Below, piece after piece: positions 44,647-53,068 of a DNA stretch of 64,000 nucleotides. Positions within the stretch are counted from its first letter, which is position 1, and each line of letters starts with the position of its first letter. Source of the DNA: Dehalobacter sp. CP. GTDB taxonomy: Bacteria > Bacillota_B > Desulfitobacteriia > Desulfitobacteriales > Syntrophobotulaceae. The stretch is from assembly GCA_009910795.1 (NCBI GenBank), contig VMEE01000093.1, forward strand, positions 153,759 through 217,758, read 5' to 3'. The position numbers and the translations under genes were made by a program. The notes beneath the pieces were generated by a model. It made no database searches. It had not been told where the DNA came from and saw only the letters and a list, made by a program, of their open reading frames with translations.

Positions 44647-45855
44647 TTGCCCAAAATTATTTACATTTACATTTCCATTTCTATAGTATACTTAATTCTA
44701 AATAGTATCTTTACGAATGAAATGAGCGAATCGAATATGACAACATCAATCAGTACGGATGTTCTAGCAATCATCATTCTTTGCTTCGCAATATATTTGG
44801 CTAAGCGGAACATTGTTGTTAATAATTATAAGAATAAAATTTATATATTTGTGTCATTGATTACAATTATTTTGCTTCTATTAGAAATAACGACTATTTT
44901 AATGGAACTATCAAGCAACAAACACCTCGTAATACCTCACCGCATAGCTAACATTATAGGTTTTTCTTTGTGCCCAGTAGTTCCATACATTCTATTATTC
45001 TTTAATAGCAAAAGGGAAAAAGGGATTTTCGCTAATCGTATTTTGGCCTTGCCCTTATATTTTAATGCTTTTGTATGCATTTCAAGTTACAAAACAGGCT
45101 GGATTTTTTTCGTCGATGCTCAAAATCAATATACACGGGGGAATTTATTTCTACTGCCAACTATAATTAGTATCTTTTATTTCGTATTAATGGTCATTAC
45201 AGTCATTGAAAAAAGTGCAGAATTTGAAAAGAATGATAAAATTATTTTATCTTTGATCTGTTTTATTCCTATAATTGGGATCATTATTCAAATTTTATTT
45301 AAAGAAATACTAGTTATTTGGGGAAGTGTCTCTATTTCTTTACTGATATATTATATTTTTTTACGGGAGTCACAATTTAAACATGATGTTCAAACTGAAC
45401 TTAATAATCGCTCAGCATTTGAAAAAGAGATGGATCAATTTCTTAAGGGGGATAAAGATGCAGCAATTGTTGTGGTTGACATCAATAACTTAAAAAGTAT
45501 TAATGATAAATACGGGCATAAAGTCGGAGATGAAATAATTTACCATGCCGCAAAAATCATACAGGAAAGTTTTTCGGGCATTGGTAAAGCATTTCGGATT
45601 GGCGGTGATGAATTTTGTATTATTTGCAAGGAGACTTCGAGGGAACAAGTGGATAGCGCCTTAACGAATTTAGATCACTTCTTATTTGCAATTAATGAAA
45701 AACGCGACATTAAAATTGTTCTTGCTTATGGATATTCTTTTTATATTAAAAATGAAAATGAAAGTATATATTCTACATTTACTCAAGCTGATAAAGCTAT
45801 GTATACACACAAGGCAAAATTAAAGGGCTTCTATGGCAGGAGTGTCGATGATTAG
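44647..45855 (+). CDS. Membrane-bound diguanylate cyclase (GGDEF)
   Basis: 402 residues: about seven N-terminal transmembrane helices (residues 3-240) and a GGDEF domain (about 255-400) with intact RIGGDEFCIIC, so it probably makes cyclic di-GMP. The helix arrangement suggests an MHYT-free membrane sensor. The start at TTG 44647 lacks a clear ribosome binding site, so the exact N-terminus is uncertain. The gene is AT-rich, like the acetyltransferase before it. Confidence 0.85.
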   Translation: MPKIIYIYISISIVYLILNSIFTNEMSESNMTTSISTDVLAIIILCFAIYLAKRNIVVNNYKNKIYIFVSLITIILLLLEITTILMELSSNKHLVIPHRIANIIGFSLCPVVPYILLFFNSKREKGIFANRILALPLYFNAFVCISSYKTGWIFFVDAQNQYTRGNLFLLPTIISIFYFVLMVITVIEKSAEFEKNDKIILSLICFIPIIGIIIQILFKEILVIWGSVSISLLIYYIFLRESQFKHDVQTELNNRSAFEKEMDQFLKGDKDAAIVVVDINNLKSINDKYGHKVGDEIIYHAAKIIQESFSGIGKAFRIGGDEFCIICKETSREQVDSALTNLDHFLFAINEKRDIKIVLAYGYSFYIKNENESIYSTFTQADKAMYTHKAKLKGFYGRSVDD

Positions 45856-46076
45856 CAAAAAAATATCTTTTTGCATGATAATGAAAGTTATCAAAATTAT
45901 AAGAGAAAGAACCCCAGTTTACGATTAGATATTGACGGGGATATAGAAGAAGTCAAATTACAGCAATCAGGATAATTTTTATAGGATAATCTAGAAGGAC
46001 AGCCCTTCCTATTTACTAAAAATACGATAAATATAAGTTATCTTTAAAAAATGAAAAATCTAAAGGAGGTACTGAA

Positions 46077-46505
46077 ATGGATTTTAAGGATTGTATGCAA
46101 TTTATTACGGAGAGTCAGGCGACCTGTACCCTATGTACGATTGAGGGAGACCAGCCCCGGGGTAGGGGAATGGTTCCTTTGTGGGTGAAAGATGACGGAA
46201 TCTATTTTACGACTGCTGCTTCTAAGGATTTGTATAAACAACTGCGTGCCAATTCCAAGGTGGAACTTTGTTTTGTCACCTTGCAGCCCATCAAGCATTT
46301 ACGGATAATGGGCGATGTGGAGTTTGTTGAGGATTCCGCTTTAAGGGAAAAGGCCCTGGAAGAAAGACCTTTTCTCAAGGCCCTTGGTTTTGATACCCCG
46401 AATAATCCGAACTTTATTCTTTTCCGGGTAGTCAACGGGGAAGCCCATTTCTGGACCTGGGGAGACAATCTTAAGGAAGCGGACATACCGAGGATCAAAT
46501 TCTAG
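46077..46505 (+). CDS. Pyridoxamine 5'-phosphate oxidase-like flavoprotein
   Basis: Split-barrel FMN-binding protein of 142 aa. Blocks: CTIEGDQPRGRGMVPLWVK, GIYFTTAASKDLYKQLRAN SKVELCFV and GDVEFVEDSALREKALEERP. Probable FMN-dependent oxidoreductase of unknown substrate. Consensus AAAGGAGG (46060-46067 region) precedes ATG 46077. Confidence 0.9.
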   Translation: MDFKDCMQFITESQATCTLCTIEGDQPRGRGMVPLWVKDDGIYFTTAASKDLYKQLRANSKVELCFVTLQPIKHLRIMGDVEFVEDSALREKALEERPFLKALGFDTPNNPNFILFRVVNGEAHFWTWGDNLKEADIPRIKF

Positions 46506-46559
46506 ACCGTTATACTTTTAGAGTTAAAGCATATTCCGGTAAAATAAACCATCGTTACA

Positions 46560-46586
46560 AAAGCTGTACAAATGTGCAGCTTTTTT
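46560..46586 (+). terminator. Small hairpin terminator
   Basis: AAGCTG-TACA pairs with TGTGCAGCTT across AATG, followed by six T. It may end the split-barrel gene transcript. Confidence 0.6.
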
Positions 46587-46701
46587 GGGGTCAGGAACTA
46601 TGGGAAATCAATCTTTAAAACAGGGCGGTGCTTCACAATCGCAAAAGAAGTCAAGAAAAAAATAAGCATATTTGTTATCCTTTGAACTGGCAGGTGAGAA
46701 C

Positions 46702-47616
46702 ATGGAAAACTGGGAAAAAATTAAAGCAGTACAGCGGATGCAGGAGTATATCGATGAACATTTGACCGAACCCATTACCCTGCATTCTCTGGCCCGGGCG
46801 GCGGGGTATTCGCCCTGGCATTCAGCCAGAATGTTTAAGGATCTGATCGGAAAAGCACCGTTTGAATACATCCGGGCTTTGAGGTTATCCCAGGCAGCTG
46901 TTACACTGAAGGACAGGGATCGGAAAATCATTGATGTTGCTTTCGACTTCGTCTTTGATTCCCATGAAGGATTCACCCGGGCCTTTTCCAAAGAATTCGG
47001 AATTACGCCGAAAACGTACAGCCAAAACAAAGAAACGGCATCTCTTAAACTTTTCATACCCGGCTATGTCCGTGATTATTACCTGACGAAACAAAAAGGA
47101 GAGAGCAATATGTCTGATCATTCTCAGTTAAACACGGTCTTTGTACAAGTGGTGGAACGTTCCGCCCGGAAACTGATCTTCAAAAGCGGCTTAAAAGCGA
47201 CCCATTATTTTGAATACTGCGAAGAAGTAGGGTGTGCTGTCTGGGAACAGCTCTCCGCAATTAAAGAAGCCATCTATGAACCCATTGGGATGTGGCTGCC
47301 GGACAATTTGCGCCGGCCGGATACGTCGCTTTATGCCCAAGGGGTTGAGGTTCCGGCGGATTATACGGGGGAAATTCCGGATGGTTACGAGAGCATGAAC
47401 CTGTCGCCGTGCAAGATGATGGTTTTTCAGGGTCAGCCTTTTGATGATTCGAAATTTGGCGAGGCGATCGAAGAATTATGGGAAGTCATGAAAAGTTACA
47501 ATCCGGAAATCTATGGTTTTCAGTGGGCGGACGAGGACGGCCCGCGATTCCAGCTGGCGCCCATGGGCTACAGAGGGTATATCGAGGCCAGGCCAGTCAG
47601 GGAATTGAAAAAATAG
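46702..47616 (+). CDS. AraC-family regulator with GyrI-like effector domain
   Basis: 304 residues. The first 105 residues form the AraC DNA-binding domain: VQRMQEYIDEHLTEPITLHS, GYSPWHSARMFKDLIGKAPF, FDSHEGFTRAFSKEFGITPK. The rest is a GyrI-type binding domain (about residues 130-300) ending YRGYIEARPVREL. This resembles Rob/YdeC-like regulators that sense small cationic or aromatic molecules. ATG 46702 is chosen (GCAGGTGAG upstream). Confidence 0.9.
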   Translation: MENWEKIKAVQRMQEYIDEHLTEPITLHSLARAAGYSPWHSARMFKDLIGKAPFEYIRALRLSQAAVTLKDRDRKIIDVAFDFVFDSHEGFTRAFSKEFGITPKTYSQNKETASLKLFIPGYVRDYYLTKQKGESNMSDHSQLNTVFVQVVERSARKLIFKSGLKATHYFEYCEEVGCAVWEQLSAIKEAIYEPIGMWLPDNLRRPDTSLYAQGVEVPADYTGEIPDGYESMNLSPCKMMVFQGQPFDDSKFGEAIEELWEVMKSYNPEIYGFQWADEDGPRFQLAPMGYRGYIEARPVRELKK

Positions 47617-47931
47617 GTTTCACAAGGCGGGAATTCAAGCTGGAGCGATTCGTTTTGTTCCGGCTTTTTGTTTTGTTTCCCGCTAATCTTTGAGTATAAT
47701 ATAGGCAAAGAAGGAAAAAACGAAGAAGAAGATCCGGATGCGTGATTGAATAAGCGGAGGCTGTCTGCTGTTTGCGCAGGAATGATTGAAATAATTTATC
47801 CTACCATTTATTGTAACATAATCTCTATGATTATATTGAAAATAATCGAACCTTATACAGGCCAAATAGACAAATAAATCCTTAAAAGTGATATAATGGA
47901 TTGGAATTAGGCAGTAAGGTGAGGGGACCGG

Positions 47932-48894
47932 ATGTTCAGGATAAACAACAATATATACAACGATATATACAGAGTGAGCGTAATGCTTGCTTTGATCTTT
48001 ATTTTTGGATCCATATCAGGCTGCAGTTCAGCAATCAAAAATTCACAGGTCCAATCGGAGCCTGCGAATCAAGTTCCCGTATTTTCTACTACTCAAATTG
48101 ATTCGCCGGCAAAATTTGCTCAGGCTTATCAAAAGGTGATTCCTTCTCTTTCCCGGGAAGAAACAGCGGCGCTGCAAAAACAAGCCGATAACGGAAAGGC
48201 AGGCTTTCTCCTGGTTCCAGACACAAGCGCCATTCGAATGTTAAACCTTTCCGGAGGGCAAGCCGAGAATCTGTATCATGGACCGGATGGGACTTCTTCA
48301 TTTCTTTATGCATGGGATGATCATAATGCGGTATTTATAAACCTTGTCCAACCTGAGAAAAAAGGGGAAGGCGGTATCTGGACCGTAACAGGATATTCCA
48401 GTTTAACAGAAGACGGCCTTTATTGGTATGATGATATTGTCTGTTTTTCTGATGGCTTGGTAGAAATCATGGGAACAAAAATAGGTTATCAAAAACCTAC
48501 GGAAGCTGAGGCAACCAAGCTGCTGGAATGTATTTCCCCCCGGCAGGAGGAGATAATCATGAGCTGGGCAGTTAAGAGCTATATTGCTTCCCAAAAACAA
48601 AAATATGATAATCTTAAAGCCCTTTGCAGCAGAGAACTTGCAGATGAGATCATGGTTAACACCGAGGGCGGGGACAAAAACGAATATGGGGCTGGAGCGT
48701 TCTTGGCGTTAAAAAACTGTACTGAGGATAAACCGGCTAAAATCTATTTCCCCCGGCCAGAAATAGGAACCTCTTTATATTCTGTAACCCTTGATATTGA
48801 AAATAATCAATGTCTCGTTGTATTCTTCCAAATCGAACCCGATGGCGGTGCAGCCATTGCCAAGGCAGTATTAAGCCCAAAAAATAAATTATAA
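47932..48894 (+). CDS. Lipoprotein of unknown function
   Basis: 320-residue lipoprotein with a signal peptide and lipobox FGSISGC (Cys near residue 30). The mature part has an N-terminal linker, a beta-rich segment (GFLLVPDTSAIRMLNLSGGQ, FLYAWDDHNAVFINLVQPEK) and a C-terminal region with SYIASQKQKYDNLKALCSRE. No named domain. GTGAGGGGACC precedes ATG 47932. It ends directly before the first toxin-antitoxin repeat. Confidence 0.7.
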   Translation: MFRINNNIYNDIYRVSVMLALIFIFGSISGCSSAIKNSQVQSEPANQVPVFSTTQIDSPAKFAQAYQKVIPSLSREETAALQKQADNGKAGFLLVPDTSAIRMLNLSGGQAENLYHGPDGTSSFLYAWDDHNAVFINLVQPEKKGEGGIWTVTGYSSLTEDGLYWYDDIVCFSDGLVEIMGTKIGYQKPTEAEATKLLECISPRQEEIIMSWAVKSYIASQKQKYDNLKALCSRELADEIMVNTEGGDKNEYGAGAFLALKNCTEDKPAKIYFPRPEIGTSLYSVTLDIENNQCLVVFFQIEPDGGAAIAKAVLSPKNKL

Positions 48895-49009
48895 GAATAC
48901 TATTAAAGAAATGTTCTTGGCATAATTAATGGAAAGGGAGTATTCGCATGATTAACAAAATTTTACATATATCTATGTATTTTAACTTAAATATGGTATA
49001 TAATATAAG

Positions 49010-49077
49010 TAAAGGAATCATGCAGCTAACATGATTCCCCACAACAACAGCCGCTTTAAGGGCGGTCGGCTTTTGAA
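49010..49077 (+). ncRNA. Candidate antitoxin RNA, copy A
   Basis: Starts after TATAAT (48999-49004). GGAATCATG (49014-49022) pairs with CATGATTCC (49030-49038), then AGCCG...CGGCTTTT (49049-49074) forms a terminator-like hairpin. It is conserved in copy B and in decayed copy C, where the first stem keeps pairing despite base changes. It converges with the toxin mRNA, as in the txpA/RatA type of system. Confidence 0.55.
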
Positions 49078-49121
49078 AAACGGAATAGACCGTTATCCAT
49101 TGCAGAGTGGCGGTCTATTTC
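49076..49121 (-). terminator. Terminator of toxin A
   Basis: GGAAATAGACCG and CGGTCTATTCC pair around an 18-base loop and are followed on the minus strand by GTTTTTC. The stem includes the toxin's stop codon. Confidence 0.75.
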
Positions 49122-49198
49122 CTTTTATGGAATGAAAGTATTAAAACCACCAATGTTCCAAAGGATATCATCAGTGTTAGTGTTTGATATACTTCCAT
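49115..49198 (-). CDS. Holin-like type I toxin (27 aa), copy A
   Basis: Tiny single-TM hydrophobic peptide beginning MEVYQTLTLMISFGTL and ending LSFHKRK, matching the putative holin-like toxin family (Hol_Tox/BsrG-like): N-terminal MxVYxxLxLMIxFG motif, hydrophobic middle and basic tail. It has a strong GGAGG (49206-49210) seven bases before the start. In the family the peptide inserts into the membrane and an antisense RNA represses it. The protein is identical to copy B although seven codons differ in base sequence. Confidence 0.8.
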   Translation of the reverse strand: MEVYQTLTLMISFGTLVVLILSFHKRK

Positions 49199-49227
49199 GG
49201 CATCACCTCCTTTCCGGAGGGAATGCC
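49199..49227 (-). promoter_or_regulatory. RBS-sequestering hairpin in the toxin A leader
   Basis: On the minus strand GGCAT-TC-CCTCC-GGAAA-GGAGG-TG-ATGCC folds on itself, so the GGAGG ribosome binding site lies in a stem directly before the start codon. It is perfectly conserved in copy B. Confidence 0.65.
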
Positions 49228-49471
49228 GACCGCCCTGCACGCCATCTGTTGCAGGGCTATTATAACATAAATTACCAGATTAAACCATATACTAACAAAA
49301 GAAGATGCTGCACATTAAACTTGCAGCATCTTTTTCCTTTTTGCAATCTTAAGCTTTAAAAGATTCAAGCCACTAATCCATATTATCGGACACTAATCCG
49401 GAACGAACAGGGTTTATAATTCAAAGCTGAATGCAAAACCGCAATACGATTGAATTCCTTGGTTAGCGGTA

Positions 49472-51712
49472 TTATAAAAACGGGCTGATCTCCCCGGTAT
49501 AAAACAGGTTCAGTCTATGCAGCGCCCGCGTACAGGCAATATATAAAAGGTTTTTATCATCAGCGCTGTGATAATGCGCTTGATCGGCTTCACAGATGAG
49601 TACGGCGTCAAATTCCAGGCCTTTGGCCAGATAGACCGGGATCAGGAATACACCGCTTAAATCAAATTGAACGTCACCTTTTAGCAGCTGAATATCGCTT
49701 TGGTCCTTGAGCTGCGCATATAAGGAAAGGGCGTCGTGTTCCGTTTTACAGATTAATCCGACCGATTGGTAACCCTTTTCCCGGCAGGTTTTAATTTCCG
49801 CAAGCAGGAGAGCAGTCAGAGCCGCCCGGTCTGGCGCCGTAAACACGGCAGGCACATCTCCCGATCTTCCGAAACTATGGAGCTTAACGCTTTGGTCAAG
49901 AAACCTGGCGCTGTACGTCAAGATCTCATTGGTGGAGCGAAAGCTTTTGTCCAAAGTCACCAGCGTCGATTTAGGTCTGGCGAATATTTTGCCAATCTGT
50001 TCATAGCGTGCTGGATCAACACGTTTTCCTATGGTCTGATGAATGTCGCCCAGGATGGTATAATGCGCTTTGGGAAACAGACCGTGGAGTATTTCGAAAT
50101 GCAGGGGATCATAATCCTGGGCTTCATCGACCACAACCTGCTTGATATCCCGGTAAGCGGTATACCCGAATGTTTTTAAATGGAGAAAAGTAAGGGCCAG
50201 GGCGTCATCATAGAGCAAATCATCCTTTTGCAGGTTTTCCCTGGTGTAGTCAATAATCTCTTCCATACAATCAGGCAGCTCCAGACCTTCGGCTAAATGA
50301 TAAAAATAGCTTTTATCACTGAACAGCTTCCGGTAAAGCTCCGCACAATCCAGCTCGGTAAACCTTCGTATCTTCTTCAGCAAGGCGGCGCTTTCCAGAA
50401 TGGATAACCGCCGGGTAACTTCTTCCGCTTCGAATTCATGCTCGGGCTTGGCCTGAATAAACTTTTTTAACTTTTCCAGACGGCTGGGACGCAGCTCATG
50501 GACGATTTGCAGAATCGACGCTTCCAATTGCTTTAACCGCACACTCAGCAGGAATTCCTGACCGCCCCTCAGGATTTTCGCTTTCAGCAATTGCCGGCCG
50601 GCAACAACCTTTCCGTCATAGTAAATATCAGCAAACGGAAGCCAGCGGTAAGGCAAGTCCTGAATGAAACGTTTTAAAATTTCAGCGAATACACCCGAGC
50701 CCTTGAAGGCCATGCTGCTTTTGGCGATACTCCTGCCGCTAAGGCCTACGGAGAGCAGGCCTTCCCAATATTGATTCCTGCTTTGGATAGAATCAGTCTG
50801 CAAAACCTTGCCGAATATTTCTTCAAAGACGAGCGAATGGACATTCTTTTCGCCCAGCTCAGGCAAGACATTGGCGATGTATTGTTCAAACAGCGTGTTG
50901 GGAGAAATAATCACAATCTCATTGGAAGCCAGCTTGGCCGCCAGCCCCTGATACATCAGATAAGCCGCGCGGTGCAGCGCCACCGAAGTTTTGCCGCTTC
51001 CCGCAGCTCCCTGGACCATCAGCAAATCCATTTCCAGATCGCGGATCACCATATCCTGGTCTTTCTGGATGGTTTCGACGATAGTTTTCATTTTAGGGGA
51101 AGCATTCCGGGAAAGCAGTTCGCGCAGGAATTCGTCAATGATCTGGATATCCGCATCGAAGAAATATTGCAGCTCGCCGTTTTTGATCTCGTATTGGCGT
51201 TTTAAATGAACCTCTCCCGTTATTTTGCCGCCCGGCGACTCATAGAACGCTTTCCCCGGGCCGAAGCGGTAAAAGACACTGGCGATGGGAGATCTCCAGT
51301 CATAGACGATTATATCCCGGGTAAGGCCGTCTTGAAGCGAAGACCGCCCGATATAGACAGGCTCAAACAGTTCCTCGCCCTCGAACTGAAAATCGATCCG
51401 CGCAAAGTAGGGGGAATAGAGCAATCTTTTTAAAGCCAGGATCTTAGCGGCATCCCGTTCATAATCCGACACCCGTTCCGACACCGGATTGGCGTACTGG
51501 CTCAACTCGACAAGCTCATGAAAATTATCCATATTCCAAAGGCCGGAGATGGAGCGGGAAGTATCTTCCCACATATCTAATTTAGCCGCAATAATGGCGT
51601 CTTTATTTTCTTCGCTCTTTTGCAGGGCACAGTCTAATTGTTCCCGGGCAATAGCCAGCACCTGCTCCAGGCGCCTGACTTCAAAATCTTGATCAAGGCC
51701 GTTCCGTTCCAA
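49472..51712 (-). CDS. helD: HelD-type RNA polymerase recycling helicase
   Basis: UvrD-superfamily ATPase of about 746 aa that releases stalled RNA polymerase from DNA or RNA. An N-terminal antiparallel coiled coil (REQLDCALQKSEENKD) is followed by the helicase fold with Walker A GAAGSGKTS near residue 243, VVDEAQDYDPLHFEIL as the DEAQ motif, and a C-terminal motif VYLAKGLEFDAVLICEADQA. The ribosome binding site AGGGGG precedes TTG 51712 by seven bases; an earlier in-frame start (ATG 51736 or ATG 51763) is possible. It is flanked on both sides by type I toxin repeats. Symbol by family resemblance to Bacillus helD. Confidence 0.82.
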   Translation of the reverse strand: MERNGLDQDFEVRRLEQVLAIAREQLDCALQKSEENKDAIIAAKLDMWEDTSRSISGLWNMDNFHELVELSQYANPVSERVSDYERDAAKILALKRLLYSPYFARIDFQFEGEELFEPVYIGRSSLQDGLTRDIIVYDWRSPIASVFYRFGPGKAFYESPGGKITGEVHLKRQYEIKNGELQYFFDADIQIIDEFLRELLSRNASPKMKTIVETIQKDQDMVIRDLEMDLLMVQGAAGSGKTSVALHRAAYLMYQGLAAKLASNEIVIISPNTLFEQYIANVLPELGEKNVHSLVFEEIFGKVLQTDSIQSRNQYWEGLLSVGLSGRSIAKSSMAFKGSGVFAEILKRFIQDLPYRWLPFADIYYDGKVVAGRQLLKAKILRGGQEFLLSVRLKQLEASILQIVHELRPSRLEKLKKFIQAKPEHEFEAEEVTRRLSILESAALLKKIRRFTELDCAELYRKLFSDKSYFYHLAEGLELPDCMEEIIDYTRENLQKDDLLYDDALALTFLHLKTFGYTAYRDIKQVVVDEAQDYDPLHFEILHGLFPKAHYTILGDIHQTIGKRVDPARYEQIGKIFARPKSTLVTLDKSFRSTNEILTYSARFLDQSVKLHSFGRSGDVPAVFTAPDRAALTALLLAEIKTCREKGYQSVGLICKTEHDALSLYAQLKDQSDIQLLKGDVQFDLSGVFLIPVYLAKGLEFDAVLICEADQAHYHSADDKNLLYIACTRALHRLNLFYTGEISPFL

Positions 51713-51894
51713 AAGTTTACCCCCTAAGTTTGGCATAAGTATGATAATCTCTATCTTACACAAAATATAGGATAAATATAAGAATGTTATTAGAGAAATG
51801 TTTTTGGTATAATTAATGTAGAGGAAAGCCTGTGGTTAACAAAATTTTACATATAACTATGTATTTTAACTTAAATATGGTATATAATATAAGC

Positions 51895-51960
51895 AAAGAG
51901 GAATCATGCTGAAGACATGATTCCTCACAACAGCCGCTTTAAGGGCGGTCGGCTTTGGTA
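51895..51960 (+). ncRNA. Candidate antitoxin RNA, copy B
   Basis: GAGGAATCATG (51898-51908) pairs with CATGATTCCTC (51916-51926) over seven loop bases, followed by the AGCCG/CGGCTTT hairpin to about 51957. Compared with copy A the outer pairs of the first stem have changed together (extra GA/TC pairs), supporting a real RNA structure. Confidence 0.55.
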
Positions 51961-51995
51961 AACGAAATAGACCGTTTACTTTGCAGTGTGGCGGT

Positions 51996-52079
51996 CTATT
52001 TCCGTTTGTGGAAAGAAAGTATCAAAACCACCAATGTCCCGAAGGATATCATCAGTGTTAATGTTTGATATACTTCCAT
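51996..52079 (-). CDS. Holin-like type I toxin (27 aa), copy B
   Basis: Encodes exactly the same 27-residue peptide as copy A. The DNA differs at seven codons (Leu7, Phe13, Gly14, Leu19, Ser22, His24 and Arg26), all synonymous. This is strong evidence that the reading frame is translated and under selection. GGAGG with a seven-base spacer lies before ATG 52079. A stem-loop GAAATAGACCG/CGGTCTATTTC (51964-52002) terminates it, but the T-run is poorer than in copy A. Confidence 0.8.
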   Translation of the reverse strand: MEVYQTLTLMISFGTLVVLILSFHKRK

Positions 52080-52108
52080 GGCATCACCTCCTTTCCGGAG
52101 GGAATGCC
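52080..52108 (-). promoter_or_regulatory. RBS-sequestering hairpin in the toxin B leader
   Basis: Identical to the hairpin in copy A: GGCAT, CCTCC, GGAGG and ATGCC pair around GGAAA, hiding the ribosome binding site. Confidence 0.65.
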
Positions 52109-52180
52109 GACCGCCCTGCACGCCATCTGTTGCAGGGTTATTATAACATAAATTACCATAATAAACCATATATTAACACA

Positions 52181-52345
52181 AATTTACAATTACTCTTTAT
52201 TTTTACTTTAATATGGTATATAATACAAATAGAGGAATCGTGCTGGAGACATGATTCCCCGCAACAGTTGCTTTAAGGGCGGTCGGCTGTTGTAACGGAA
52301 TAGACCGTTATTCATCTGAGTGGGCGGTTAATTTCTTTTTATGGA
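52181..52345. pseudogene. Decayed third copy of the toxin-antitoxin repeat
   Basis: Directly after copy B. The antitoxin promoter (TATAAT at about 52220) and the GAGGAATCGTG...CATGATTCC and GGGCGGTCGGCTGTTG hairpins are recognisable, but only the last codons of the toxin (minus strand LSFHKKK-like, without stop) remain and the toxin leader is gone. Confidence 0.7.
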
Positions 52346-52395
52346 ACGAAAGAAAAAAACATAGTCATAAACTGTGTTTTTTTCTTTCGTTTTTT
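52345..52395. terminator. Very strong bidirectional terminator
   Basis: A 21-base arm starting AACGAAAGAAAAAAACA (52345-52365) pairs with ACTGTGTTTTTTTCTTTCG (52371-52391) around a five-base loop, with one G-T pair, then a T-rich tail. It insulates the toxin region from the helicase fragment. Confidence 0.8.
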
Positions 52396-52503
52396 AGTTT
52401 ATTTTTGAAAAAATTAACAGGATATGAAAGATTTAGGGAGAATAATAACGTATATGGTGAATTTACCCATATTATGTTTGTTTCAATATACAGGAGACAA
52501 CCT

Positions 52504-53064
52504 ATGCTAAAAACCGGTCTCTATGAACAACTGATTAATAAGCTTCTTCGTCAAGAACTTTCCGCCTCCAATGAAAAGCTGATTAAAACATCAGCAATCG
52601 ACCAGGAAGAAGCTCCGAGAATACTCTCCAAATATCTGGCTGAAGTCCTGGAAACAGCCTTGTCCAATGTTAAGGACAATGGCGGCGGTATTAAAGACCA
52701 AGCGGCACTGGCCAACCGGATGATTGACCTTCTGGCTAATGATCTTCCCGAAGACAGACTCACAGCATTATCTGTTGATGAGAAAGCAGAGCTGTTACTT
52801 GTTTTGCTCGATAAAGAAAACAGTATCTATGCCTTAAAGTTAAATGATAAAGCGGAGGTCGTGCGTCCGGTGACTTCCCTGGCGGCAAGCTCCTTATTCA
52901 CCGGAGTAGGGCATGAGCCCAGCATGTTCGCTGAACTAAAAAGAGAAATCTTATCCTGCGACCGGATCGATATGCTCGTCTCCTTTATTAAATGGAGCGG
53001 GCTTCGTTTGCTTATTGAGGAATTTAAATTTATTAAGAAAACCAATCAATTGATTGTGGGTTGA
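52504..53064 (+). pseudogene. N-terminal fragment of a DUF3427-type DEAD/DEAH helicase
   Basis: The first about 186 residues match the N-terminus of DUF3427-type restriction/repair helicases: MLKTGLYEQLINKLLRQELS, RILSKYLAEVLETALSNVKD, then the PLD-like start SFIKWSGLRLLIEEFKFI. The ORF stops at 53062 before the nuclease and helicase motifs. AGGAGA precedes ATG 52504. The remaining 600-800 residues are gone. The fragment may still be translated, but is not a working helicase. Confidence 0.78.
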
Positions 53065-53068
53065 GACG

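Larger units (their letters stand above)
48891..49290. repeat. Type I toxin-antitoxin repeat, copy A
   Basis: About 400 bases closely matching 51777-52180. It contains, on the plus strand, a candidate antisense RNA with promoter (TATAAT at 48999-49004) and, on the minus strand, the toxin gene 49115-49198 with its leader and terminator. The similarity covers the entire unit and extends slightly into both flanks. Confidence 0.85.
51777..52180. repeat. Type I toxin-antitoxin repeat, copy B
   Basis: Same unit as copy A, in the same orientation, on the other side of the HelD gene. It contains the antitoxin RNA promoter (TATAAT, 51883-51888) and the toxin gene 51996-52079. The two copies can recombine to delete the HelD gene. 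Confidence 0.85.

Noticed and set aside
45883..45975. Short plus-strand frame of about 30 codons after the GGDEF gene (RLDIDGDIEEVKLQQSG)
   Set aside because: TTG start without RBS and no family; possibly a relic, not reported as a gene.
49132..49359. Plus-strand ORF of 75 codons in the repeat (and its counterpart at 51986-52276)
   Set aside because: It is the antisense of the toxin gene and its leader; the minus-strand frame has the RBS, the synonymous substitution pattern and the terminator.
52181..52395. Insertion sequence ends around the toxin repeats
   Set aside because: No transposase gene, no terminal inverted repeats and no target duplications; the repeat units are explained by toxin-antitoxin copies.
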